Source: Phymatolithon calcareum (lineage: Eukaryota; Rhodophyta; Florideophyceae; Hapalidiales). From it: a stretch of 64,000 bases of DNA. Positions 53,010 through 63,496 of this stretch are shown piece by piece; position 1 is the stretch's first letter, and every line of letters starts with the position of its first letter. Where the stretch lies: contig OZ345371.1 of assembly GCA_977006965.1 (NCBI GenBank), positions 248,001-312,000 of the forward strand. Direction: 5' to 3'. Made by a program: the position numbers and the translations under genes. Below the pieces are notes generated by a model. That model was not told the origin of the DNA and did not search any database. It saw nothing but the letters and a program-made list of their open reading frames with translations.

Positions 53010-53270
53010 GTAGACAAGCCGAACCAACTACCAGGAGTGCTACATGTAAGAAAGAGAAATAATAATCCGAGGTGCATAAGAGTGATTTTTAACAGAGCCC
53101 CGGTGTGGAGAAAATCTACGTTGGCAACATACTTTTGGACCGGTTCTCTGATTGAACTCGTAGCGCTCCAGTGAGCACTGCGATCCACGGAAATTGACTA
53201 AGAGACTGAATATCAATGCAATAGACTCACTCGGGCCCTCACGGGAAGAGATTTTAAGAGAATAGAGTGT
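53010..53270 (+). mobile_element. family D retroelement fragment, copy 2
   Basis: Encodes NQLPGVLHVRKRNNNPRCIR and VIFNRAPVWRKSTLATYF, matching the minus strand of 16836-17110. After a stop the DNA match continues to about 53260 (ACTCGGGCCCTCACGGGAAG). Confidence 0.6.
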
Positions 53271-53271
53271 G

Positions 53272-53490
53272 AAAGATTGGATTGGATTGGATTGGATTTC
53301 TGTTTAATTGAAGTTCCCTTTGTCAATCATCATTGCACCTGAGACACTTTTCGTTGCGCTACAATCATTCGCTTACGTTCCCATTAAATTAGTTGGTTTC
53401 GGACATTTTCTTTGGACACTATCAACTGCCATTTCCAGCATCTCTTTTTGAATATCGGATAGTCGTTCTTTGGGCATTAAGTTGAATAGA
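53272..53490 (-). mobile_element. family C retroposon, copy 1, ATTGG tail
   Basis: On the minus strand it encodes LMPKERLSDIQKEMLEMAVD and SVQRKCPK, then a 3' UTR, and ends in a GATTG/CCAAT microsatellite (53275-53298). This matches copy 2 at 55250-55473, which has a CCAT-type tail. A coding end, UTR and variable 5-bp or 4-bp tail repeats indicate retroposition. Confidence 0.75.
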
Positions 53491-54117
53491 GTGTGAAAGA
53501 GTGAAGAAGAAGGAGAAGGGCAGATCTTATGTAAGAGCTACCATCGTGTCTGCTGACACTTGGGGCAACTTTCCTAGTGCCAAGAGGTTCTGTCTGCAGA
53601 ACAGTTTCTTTTTTGTGGGTGTAACAAGAGTTAGTGGACTATAAAAACCCACCTCTGCTCTTCGCGTGAAAGAGTGAAAAGCGGCCCTGTCGATCATAAC
53701 TCTGTACTCTTCAGGTGCATATTCGCATGGTTTCGCATCTTCTAAGACGCAATCCGTTATTGGGCTTTTAACTGAAAGAGACCCGAAATCTGGGGACGAT
53801 ATCACGAATGTAAAGAACACAAACTACGAACTAAGGCGAATAAGCAGAAAACGAACAGTGCCAAGTGTACATATCTGAGCCTGAGAAGGGGATTTGCGAT
53901 GTTTTATTTTTAAAAACTCCAGCTCTCAACCATCATCATCATTTAGCACACCGTCAATTCACAAAAAACAAGGCCGTCCACGTCTTGTTTCCCCCAGTTT
54001 CATCCAGATCTCTTAGGAGTGACAGGAGATACTCTCCAACTGTTGCAATTTCGAGGTCTGGAATAATCACTGTCGAGAAGACAAGACACAGCGGGTCTCA
54101 CGTGGCTCCGTCTCGCA
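53491..54117. other. no supported gene
   Basis: A minus-strand frame at 53527-53820 has no known motif. Confidence 0.3.
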
Positions 54118-54128
54118 CACTGCCGCCT

Positions 54129-54223
54129 GTACGAAGGACCATACTTCAGAAAAGCTGCTCCCTTACAGTCTTAGGAGTGTTAATGAGGGCTTTCAAATAA
54201 ACAACTAAACAGTTGCAAAAAAA
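54129..54223 (+). mobile_element. LINE-B 3' end, copy B5, with target duplication
   Basis: A 95-bp severely 5'-truncated LINE-B: only the 3' UTR and an A7 tail remain. CACTGCCGCCT flanks both sides (54118-54128 and 54224-54234), an 11-bp target duplication. It shows the exact 3' end of the family. Confidence 0.93.
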
Positions 54224-54234
54224 CACTGCCGCCT

Positions 54235-55249
54235 CTTTCTCAAAACAAGACAGTAAATGCGGCGACCGTTTAACTGGCTCTGGATGAGCACCGCTTCATA
54301 CTCTAGCGCCGATGACCAGGTTCGGACAGGTATAATTCCGACAGCACCGCAAACGTCAGCAGATGCGTTGGTAACAATCTACCTTTCTTTCTTCGTCTTT
54401 TTTCTTGGAGGCCAGCGAAAGCCGCCGAAGTACTAAGTACAAAGGGCGCACCATGTGTGGGGAAGCGGAAACCGAAAAGGGGAGATCAGAAAGCTTACCG
54501 AACCAGGAATGCCCATAGTAAGACAGGGATAATGCATGCTTTACTAGCCTCTAAATCAAAGAGAGCAAAACTGATGAGATGGGGCCTCGCTCAAGAGCAG
54601 TCCACGCATGAGGAGCTCATGGCAAAAAAGAGAAGGAGATCGGTGATGAAGCAGGAGCTTTCTTGTTTGCGGACACACTTTGCGCATGTAAAATGCTCCA
54701 GAGACAAGGCCGCTATGAAACTTCGTATTCGTGGTAGCGACAAACGGGAGAACAGGAAGAGTCCTGTCGTACAGCTTTCATAACAAGCGACATGGAAGGG
54801 CTCGAAACTTCTGCGGACCAACGCTAACGGCATTTCAGCAAATTATAGAATCCTGCGATCTACATGCGCACCTCGTTCTCCAATGGTCGCTCCATGTTTT
54901 AACGTGTGCCCTTATATGTCGTTTCTGTCTCTGCGCGAAGAATTTTATGGATGATGAACGGAGCCTATGCTTTTCCATCCTGCACTTCTTTACCTTTTGT
55001 CGAATTTGCAATAATGCTCAAGCTCATTGACAGCGCAAAAGCTCTGCTTTCTAATGTTCACCAATTCAGTTTCTTCCACTGCCATCACCAAATCCTATCC
55101 ACTTTTAGTGAATTCTCTCTCCTCTGCTTTTAAGCAGCTCTGCATTCTAGTCATCACCTCTTCGTATTTGGCCGTCTTCTGCTCCAATGAATCAATTTCT
55201 TCTCGCGTCATTCTGCCGGCAGAACAAGCAAGAAACGAAGATTCCGAAC
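54235..55249. other. upstream part of family C copy 2 or spacer
   Basis: 54354-54376 repeats the 23 bp at 830-852. A Lys/Arg-rich frame at 54457-54783 could be part of the retroposon's protein but has no partner in the window. Confidence 0.3.
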
Positions 55250-55473
55250 TCGATGAAGCTCTCACAGTTATCTCAAACTTAATGCCAAAGCAACGACTTT
55301 CCGATATTCAAAAACAGATGCTGGAAATAGCAGTTGATACCGTCCAAAGAAAATGTCCGAAATCAAAATGAAAACGTAAGCGAAGGATTGTAGCGCAACG
55401 AAAAGTCTCTCAGGTGCAATGATAATTGACTAAGGGAGCTTCAATAAAACAAAAATCCATCCATCCATCCATT
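55250..55473 (+). mobile_element. family C retroposon, copy 2, CCAT tail
   Basis: Codes for LMPKQRLSDIQKQMLEIAVD then TVQRKCPKSK and a stop at 55369-55371. The 3' UTR shares GGATTGTAGCGCAACGAAAA with copy 1 in inverse orientation, and the element ends in (ATCC)n at 55455-55472. The frame begins upstream (55027), but only this part has a partner here. Confidence 0.75.
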
Positions 55474-55975
55474 CTGCCGGGATTCTTCAAGCTCCGCGAC
55501 TTGTCTGTCTTTTTCATTTAGGAGCTCTTGGGCAACCTTGTTTCCTCACTGCAATTCTTCAATGATATCAGCAGCACTCTAAAGGCTCCTTCTTATAGTT
55601 TCACGCTGCACTGGTGTCGGTGTGCGCCGGCGTTGAGGGCTTCTAAAATAAAAACCTTCAATTTCTCCATGTAGTTTCACATATCGATTCCGCGCTTATC
55701 ACGTTACTCGCGAATCTTTCAGACGACGCAGCATGTGAAGCATCACGGATCGAATCAGGAAATCCGAGAGATGGTGACAAGACTAAGTGCGTAGCTCCCT
55801 GACCTGAATCGGAGCGAAGAATTTCCGGGGATTCCGAGGGACAGGTTAATGGAAGACGACGACTGGACTGATGATCTCGGTAGCTCTATGAAGTTCGGAT
55901 ACTTCACTGAAACCCTTGACAAGAGCTAAAATAGCGCCATTGAAATAGGAAAAGGATTTCTCGCGACTCTTCCTG
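55474..55975. other. no supported gene
   Basis: Downstream, on the minus strand, of the GATA-like small frame; may hold further exons but I cannot define any. Confidence 0.3.
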
Positions 55976-56122
55976 TTATTGTGCTCTTGTGGAGCAACCT
56001 AGAAAGTTGAGCTGCTCCCCTGTCCACTGGTCAAAACAGGGTGCACATAGAACGGCTCCAGGAAGCACCTTCGCGACCTGAAAGTTAGACGAGCTTGTGC
56101 CGCAATTGCTGCATTTCGACAT
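55976..56122 (-). CDS. short frame with a GATA-like zinc finger
   Basis: A 48-residue frame from the ATG at 56122: MSKCSNCGTSSSNFQVAKVL continues to LCAPCFDQWTGEQ. The cysteines are spaced C-x2-C-x18-C-x2-C, the GATA-type pattern, with a Trp soon after. The typical LWR and N-x-C-G residues are not kept, so DNA binding is uncertain. It is either an exon of a transcription-factor gene or a chance or decayed copy. No upstream exon is evident. Confidence 0.3.
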   Translation of the reverse strand: MSKCSNCGTSSSNFQVAKVLPGAVLCAPCFDQWTGEQLNFLGCSTRAQ

Positions 56123-56861
56123 CTGGACTGTCCATTGCTCTCAATGACTCGAGGAATCACCCGGATTTTTCTTGAGACAAAGTGCTCAAACCTTTTAAAG
56201 GCCCGATATGTCCAGGGGAGATCAGTACGCCTGACAGAACTGCAAAACGGCAATTAGCAACTGACTGTCGAGCTGACAACCGTCGGTCATTTACGAGCCA
56301 TAATGGCGTGAATTATGATCAACTTCCAATTCATCAATAACAAATGTATGGAGTAATGCGTGGTTTGTTCCAGATCAGGCCTGCGGTCTGATGCTGCATG
56401 GAACCATTCCGGAACTGTAATATGGATACGTTTTGAGTGCGTTGAGTTGCTGTGAATGTGCACCGACTAGATACCTATTGTTAGGGCAGTCAATGTATTC
56501 CTGCGAGCCCCAAGTCACGAAGTGACGGAATAATGACGCAGGGAAAGACATTCCGCACTAATCAGTAGTAGATCGTTACGCACAAGCTGTTAGACATATA
56601 CATGTCACTGCCAGAAGCCATCGCGCTGTTTCTGGGCTAAGAGCCAGTGTTTCACTCTACATCGGTCGGTTGCCAAGCTTTCCGCAAGAACTGTTATGCG
56701 TAGATCGCAAGAGCTTCAAGCCCAAACAAACCTCTGCAGTTAGTTGCTGCTCGCAACGTCTACTGATTGTGGTTTCTTTCTGTTTGCCATTTAGCGCTTT
56801 GCGTATAGGTTTGTTCATGGTAAAACGGATATTGACGTGGCACGTTAAACTGTAACCTTTT
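56123..56861. other. no supported gene
   Basis: Only short frames are seen. Confidence 0.3.
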
Positions 56862-57075
56862 CATTCATTCATTTTGCCTTTTCCCGAGTGGGGCTGGCAG
56901 CGATTCGAGGGCCTAAGTTTCTTCCACTCTATCCTATCGCTAGTGAATTTGACTGCGGTTTTCACGCCTCGTCCAGGTACGTGGAGAGTCCACCGCAATT
57001 TGTTTTGGAGAAACTTATTGCTTCCCGATCCTGCGCCGCGCGCGGGTGCGTGCATTACAGGACACGAAAATCTAA
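56862..57075 (-). mobile_element. LINE-A 3' end with internal deletion, copy A4
   Basis: Begins with the CATTCATTCATT tail and encodes TAVKFTSDRIEWKKLRPSNR on the minus strand, as in copy A2. It then jumps to the segment ACTTATTGCTTCCCGATCCTG, skipping the RT C-terminal part. Confidence 0.75.
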
Positions 57076-57149
57076 TGTAAATCTTGGTCATAAGAGTCGC
57101 TTTTTTTAATTTTGTACCATCCCTTGTCATTTTACGGATCAACTTCAAG

Positions 57150-57676
57150 TGCTAGGGATCAATGCAATCAGGAGCAGCAGACGCTATGGCGCCCGTTACC
57201 TATCGTATCGAAATTTCAAATCATGTTTCAAAAGGCTCTATAGACTACTCACGAACACGTCAGTACCGCTAGCGCTTCGTTTACGTCTCTGGAGAGCCTC
57301 GGTCGTCTCGACTTTGATATACGGATGTGAATCCTGGAATCTCACGAATCCAATCCTGAAAAAGCTTAGCGATACCGCATCGAAGATGCTGACCGCCATG
57401 ATGAAAAAGCGATAGTCAAAGAAGCAAGAGAGCCCTCCTTGCCGGTGATACAGTTGATTACGGACCGTCGCTGGGGAAGGCTAGGATATGTTTTACGCAT
57501 GGATGAGAAGAGGCTTGTCCGCAAGATAATGCTACAATGCGCACCCAGAACATGCTCCTCTCTCCTTGGCTATATTCCAAACCAAGATATCGAATCGGCT
57601 ATGACAAACGCTTCCGACTTCAGAAAGTGGAATAATATGAAGCCTTCTAGAAGTGCTAGCCTCTTAGCGAAATAAA
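57150..57676 (+). mobile_element. LINE C-terminal fragment, copy A5
   Basis: RLWRASVVSTLIYGCESWNL followed, in a second frame, by WGRLGYVLRMDEKRLVRKIM, the same signature as copy A2 but diverged in sequence and in the C-terminal tail (NQDIESAMTNASDFRKWNNM). One frameshift near 57415 separates the two parts. Confidence 0.75.
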
Positions 57677-58504
57677 GCAATTCTTTCATTCATTTTACGG
57701 AGCAATCGAGTTAGGTATGCTCAACAAAAAGACTTGTAACATACGGGCAAGGCTTCTTCAGTTGCTGCCCATGTTCGCAAACGTGGATCGAATTTGCGAC
57801 AGAAACGTCAACAATATAGATCTGCGCTGCGGACTTTTTGAAAAGAAAGAGCAGTCCATGAATCAAAAAATAAAACTCGACGTTATACTGCAGTAGAAAA
57901 ATAAGAGAGGAGCCGGCATGCCTCAAGTTGGGACACGTGGTACCTTCTCAACAAATCCACTTAATTACGGTTCGAGTACTGTCAAAATCAAGAATTGAAT
58001 TACGTTCTGCAAAGGGAACACGGATATCGCCGTGTACAAAATTCGTGTGCTGCGGTACTCGCGGGAAGCAGTTCGCGAGTACCCCAAGATTTAATACGGT
58101 TCGGAAAGGGATCTTCCAGGTCCGGGCACCCAATGCACTGGAAGTGGTCCGTACTTACGCAAATAAGGTTGTGTGCACCGACGCCGCACAATACCATCGC
58201 CAGAGCAGTGCCGGCGGGAGTAACAGCAGAGTCGCCTTCTTTATTTAAGGTCTGCCGTTTTGACCAGATCGTCGATGGCCAACATCGCCTACCATGTTTC
58301 CTTCGAGTAGAAGTACCCTGCGTGTCCCTTGCTCTCATTCACAGCAGCGTCTCCAGTTTCGCCAATGAAAGGGAGCGTCGGGCCGTGACTGTGGGCATCC
58401 CGAGAGCGCGAAAGTTCTGGTTCGTAAAGTAATCAAATTTTGAAGATATTAATGCAGTGCCGGGTACCCATTTTTTGAGTAAATTAGCACCTATAGAGCA
58501 CTCT
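57677..58504. other. no supported gene
   Basis: A hairpin with the 10-bp stem GGTACTCGCG/CGCGAGTACC lies at 58054-58083. Overlapping frames at 57928-58432 have no known motif. Confidence 0.35.
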
Positions 58505-58640
58505 CTGAGTTTTCCCGTCCGCCATTCCGGTGGACGTTTTGTGAGCTACACAAAGGTAGGTAGCATCAGAGGAAGCCTTGCCCATATCTTCGGAAGTCTG
58601 TGGGGCTTTTAAATAAACTTGAAAGGAAAAAAAAAAAAAA
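58505..58640 (+). mobile_element. short poly-A-tailed retroposon, family E, copy 2
   Basis: Partner of 12873-13002, with an A14 tail at 58627-58640. ACTCT precedes it and, counting the last tail base, follows it, a possible short target duplication. Confidence 0.85.
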
Positions 58641-60076
58641 CTCTCTACGCGTTCCCTATTCCTATCAGGTTCTTGCTCAGGGGTCTCGGCCAGCGACCTG
58701 TAAGCCTGTCCATTGATTCTTCCAACGCTGCCAGCCCAGCCGGTGTCCAATGGTTCGTAGTAAATTGTTCGACACTGCAGTATGATGGACGGACGAGTAG
58801 TGCTGACAATTTCATGGAGACAATCGTAATTGTGCTCAGGTAACTTTACCTTGTTTTGAAAACCAAAATTCAGAACCAAGTTTGCAATATCTTGAGTGCT
58901 TCCAAACTTCCTCAGCGTACTGCTGGGCAGTTTGCTTACTCGTTCACATCCATTTCGGAGCTCCGAAATTAAATTTCAGGGGTGTGGAATTGCGCGAGCA
59001 CAATGTATGTGCACTCATATCCAGCTCATACAGACTACTCTATCAAGAATTTCTCGGAGTGTGCTCCACTCCCTCAGCAGTGCTGACCGTTTACGCTCAA
59101 CCCATCTTCCAAATTGCAACCTAAGGCAGCTTCCCAGTGTGCCCAGATCACCAGTCCGCTCTGCGCAACCGCCCCAAAGAATTGCCTGCAGGGCACGGTT
59201 TCTATTTCTTCGCCGTCCCAGTCCCACTCGGAGCTGCTGCGGCGATCGCTGCCGGTGGCGAGCCACGCGCGATGATCTGCGTTAGCAGCTGACCAAGTTG
59301 ATGACCATACAGCGTCATTTTTTAGCACGTCTCGCCGCTCCTACCTGCAATATTAGAGCTGTGTATGTCAGACAGTCCAATTCTATTTGTCTGGAAGTTT
59401 CATCTTTCAAGGCAGTACAGGAATATGTTGATGAGACTTTTACGAATGTAGCCACTCATGGTCTAAGCGAGAGGGAATTTAAATTATGAATCGGGGCTAC
59501 ATGATTGCTCTGGGTTAGGTTCACGGCATCAAAATTTGGATTGACAAAATCTTAATCTAGTTCGATCAGGGAACGTCTTCGCGCTGACTGTGCCCAGTAC
59601 TAAAGTTATTCGCGAAAGCGTTTTTGGCGCCAACGACAGGGTCGTAACTGAGCGACCCAAGCAGTTTGCCCAAAGTTGTTGAGATCGGCAATGGAAACAT
59701 GTCACCTGCTTGAGAAACCTCTCCGGTAACGGACAGCAAGGATATCAAAAATGAGCTTATCATACACAAACCGCTCAGAAAAATTGTGCTTGAGCTCACA
59801 AAGGAGTCAGATTCTTTCCCTTCGCCGAAAAAAGAAAGAAACAAATTGGTACTTTCAGGAATGTAAAATTGGAGGGTAAATTCGATAAAGCGCAGTACAA
59901 ATTGAGTGTACTAGAGCCCAGCCGAGGAGTGGGGCACAGACTGTGTCGAAAAGTCCCCCTCAGAACAGAATTTATTGGACTACATAGCCACTCATCACCG
60001 AAAAATAGTGCTCCATCCACTGCGCGTAACGGAGGATACAAAAGGTTGCGCGAAACGTTCGCCAAGTGCAACTCTC
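58641..60076. other. 1.4-kb region without a supported gene
   Basis: Frames of 60-130 codons exist on both strands (for example 58896-59285 plus and 59566-59844 minus, the latter hydrophobic but with a non-ATG start). None is supported by motif or partner. Confidence 0.35.
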
Positions 60077-60563
60077 CTACTGCTTGCGATGCTTTCTGGT
60101 CATGTGTTCCTTCAGTTCCTCCTTTGCCGAAAACTTTCGAATACATTCTGGGCATTCCTTGTGCACGAGTCGCTTATGGCGCTTGAGGTCGGAAACTGTG
60201 GCAAACCTGGCGTTGCAGTGGCAAGCATATGGACGCTTTTTGTGGTGCACACGGTTGACGTGAGTATTTCTGTTCCATTTCAGGCTAAACGTACTTTGAC
60301 ATAGTGGGCATTGGAATCGTTTCTCGTCCTTTGAGTGCAACTGTGGTTATGAAGAGATATGCGGTTAGATATGAAACGCCAGGAGGTACGGCGAGAAAAC
60401 GTTGGAGAAACGACGTGGTGCGGAAGGGACTTACCTCTGCGATGTGCTCGTTGAGTTCGGGCTCAGAACGGAAAAATAGCTTGCAAGTATTGCATTTGAA
60501 GGTATTGAGAACCTTTCCGATTTTCATTTGCTCAGTGACATCGGCGAATGACCCTCGCGGCAT
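60077..60563 (-). CDS. C2H2 zinc-finger protein, two exons
   Basis: Exon 1 60563-60435 (43 codons from ATG), intron 60434-60341 (94 nt, GTAAGT...CCACAG), exon 2 60340-60077. The 130-residue product has four fingers: CNTCKLFFRSEPELNEHIAE joined to LH, CPLCQSTFSLKWNRNTHVNRVH-type (split here: CPLCQSTFSLKWNRNTHVNR then VH), a third with CHC instead of CxxC, and CPECIRKFSAKEELKEHMTR then KH. The splice supplies the last His of finger 1, which strongly supports the intron. The spacing H-x4-H is the same in all fingers. Likely a nucleic-acid-binding regulator. A TATATAT motif lies 215 bp upstream, so an additional 5' exon is possible. Confidence 0.8.
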
Positions 60564-60777
60564 CGTTGAGAAAGGACTGGCACGGGGTTCGATGGGAACG
60601 TTACGCCGTTGGATCGCTGATCGAGAATAGACAGCAGGTCGTCGGGTGCAAGGTCAGCGTCAAGTCCTCTCAGAGTTGAGGAGTACAGACGAAGCGAGGA
60701 GATCAAGTACGTGGTGAATGGGGGCTAAGGTGGAGGGTGTTCTCGGTGGTGGGTGGGCGACGGGCGGCGGCGAGAGG

Positions 60778-60784
60778 TATATAT
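60778..60784 (-). promoter_or_regulatory. TATA-like element upstream of the C2H2 gene
   Basis: ATATATA on the minus strand, 215 bp before the ATG at 60563. Distance is rather long, so the leader may be spliced or long. Confidence 0.3.
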
Positions 60785-62194
60785 TCAAATGCGGCATGCA
60801 AGTGTAGATGTATGCAGATTTGACAATTGTCAAAATCGACGGTTTTATTGATTCAGTAAAATGATTATATTTAGACAGTGCTCGCATCCGCGTGGAACCC
60901 AAGGCTTTTTTTTGAATGACGTTTTCGTGGATGCAAGCAGCCAAAGAATAATTTGCCAATTGGCCGAACCTCTGCAGGTCGTACTGGAGTCATGATCGCG
61001 ATTTCATTTACAGGGCCACAACTGATAGCGCTTCTCCGAGTCGGTGCGCGAGGAAATGGGAAAGTGGCTGGATGAACAAGCAAAAATAAGTGCTCGGGTT
61101 GCTTGTTTCATAGTTGTCTCGATGGTCTATCTGGTAACGATACGTGAGCTGAGGTGCGATGGCAATGGCGGCGGCAGAAGCTAAATTTATGGAGGTGTGG
61201 CTGCAAAAAGCTGCGTGGATGAGGACGTGTTTGGAGTGCTGCTGCTGTATTGGGTGGTTTCGAATGGATGACGCTACTCGCTTCAAAGTGGTGGAGCTTG
61301 GGACCGCGAGCCATTGGGTTGGTGCTGCACCATGAAAGTGCTGTGTATTGTTATTGTGCAGATGCGACGATGTGGAAACAATACTTTATAAAGAGAGTGT
61401 AACTCTTGCGCGTACTGAGTGCTGTGCCAATTATGAGTGCTGGGATACGATTCTCGTACTCAGCGTTGGTAAACAATAAAAATCTACCACTTCCTCCTCT
61501 TCATGCACGCTGTAGTTTCCCGGTGAGGATGATCCTCACCTGTAACGGCCGAAGATCTTGACCGCCTCCTTGCAACGTTTCTTTGTGCTGTAGTGAGTCA
61601 GCTCTCTCTTCTAGATTAGGTTCCTTTTTGCTTTGTATGCAGAATGGTGGATGTGCAACGGTAAAATATGAAATTATTCTTGAACTTTTATGAGAAAAAC
61701 ACTTTTTCGAAAATCGCGTCGCAGATCGCGCAATTGTGTGGAAGCAGGCGGGGAATGGAAGCAGATATTTCGGCAAAAATTGTTTTGAAAAAGGGCTCCG
61801 CCCTTATTCTCTGTGTTTGATACAGATTCAGATATCGACATACAATGCCATATGTATGTGGATTTGAATTGAGTTACAGTTTCCTATGTTTTCGGTTAAA
61901 TCGTTTGAGCATTCATATAACATCATAGAACGGAGGTAGCAGCACATCTTCATACGAATATCGACAGAATACAATAATATTGGCGCCAACAAAAGATCCA
62001 GGGAGCAACGACACTCGTAACGAAAACCAACCAAGCAGAATCCCGACCAGCAGTTTCCCGCCATGTTCCGTCTCCTTTGCCTCCTAACAGTAGCCACGTA
62101 GCTTGCGGAATTTAGATTGTATCATATACTGTAGGAGTAACACCGTGAGCCCTGCTTGTACTGCAGTTCTCTGCAGCGGCAGAGAACTTTAGAA
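60785..62194. other. 1.4-kb region, possible small exon near 61.6 kb
   Basis: On the minus strand near 61607-61537 a block reading ELTHYSTKKRCKEAVKIFGR is bounded by an AG acceptor-like and a CAG/GTGAGG donor-like site, so it may be a coding exon; I cannot connect it to others. A hairpin AGTTCTCTGC/GCAGAGAACT lies at 62165-62188. Nothing else supported. Confidence 0.3.
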
Positions 62195-63496
62195 CAGTCA
62201 AGCCTCGATAACTGGATGGCTTCGGTCGAGGAGTCAGAAATCCAGATATCGAGGATATTCCAGGAGTGAATTCATATCATATCGCAAAGACTACACCTGT
62301 AGCTCAGCAGCCCATGTGGCAGAGGCAGCCGACGTGTAGTTGCGGCAATCGATGTCAACACACTGCGCGAATCTGAGAATCCAGGGAGCAGAGAAGCGGA
62401 TGGTGATGCGATAGTATAAATTTCAATAGTTGCAATTGTTGTCGGTATTAGGCTCGTGGGAACTGTCCGGCCCGGAACTGCAACATCACTGGAGGATCAT
62501 GGTGACACTGATGTATTAGTGTATATCTGCGTAACTGTTGCGCTTGCGTACAATATGAACCAACTGTGGCAGATAAAGTGCTTGAAGCGTGTATAAGGTT
62601 GGAGAATCTGACGAGCCGTCAGATGGTGTCACGCTTTTGGAACCGCGGCCAGAGTTGGGAATATGGACCCCATTGGCAGCGACAGACTTCACGCAGAGGA
62701 TACAGAGGAGCTAGTCACACTGGATGATGCAACAATAAGCCCAGAAACGCCTGGAGCGCTTTTCAAAGATGGCGACGGACCGACCGGAAAATCACGAAAG
62801 TAGATGGTGGCTCCGCGGATAACAGAGATACAAAGGGGCTTGCGCAGGCCCGATTTAGCAGGGATAACTGGTATTCGCACGCTAATTGCAGACTTACGCT
62901 GAAAACCCGGACTACAAAGAAGAGGTTGGTGATGCAATTGTAGAAATTCTCACATTTGCAGTTGTGGATGGAGCGGCACTAACTAGATTGGGGTTTCCAT
63001 GACTTCAGAGGGCTGCAGGAGCGCAAGTGCAGCTTTAAAGAGCTGGGTCGCTGATGACTTTATCCCTGCTCGAAGATTACGTGGTAGCTAAAATCGTGTT
63101 CGACGGCATTGCCGGGATCGAGATTGCTACCACTATGGAGGGCTGAATGCTGGCGCAGTGTCAACAGTCCTCGTAGACGCGATCGGTAATAAGATGCGCG
63201 TACACTCGAGCACTCTTACCGAGGTCTGGCCGCCATGGAGATGGAGGGCTGTGCCTTACTACATTCTGTGGACAAGTGATAACGTGCAGAATATGCGCCG
63301 TGGCATGTACTCAATATTTTATACATTTTTAAGGTATGCGCCGTGTATCGGCAGTCAGGATATTCTACTAAGTCAGTATTCTGAATATCTTAAAATTTCG
63401 ATAAATTTTGGTCTAAACGGTATTCGTGGACGCACGCAATATTCTAAAAACCGAGGATACACGCTTAAAGAGGATCCAGTTATCGAGGGTTGTCTG
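62195..63496. mobile_element. pogo/Tigger-like element, about 1.3 kb
   Basis: The left end CAGTCAAGCCTCGATAACTGG (62195-62215; 21 bases as read, two of which mismatch the other end) is inverted at 63476-63496. CAGTCAAGCCTCGATAA is close to known pogo-group ends. TA follows the right end, but the left flank is AA, so the TA duplication is not intact. Inside I see no complete transposase, only a short stretch near 62620-62660 that could be a relic. Confidence 0.65.
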
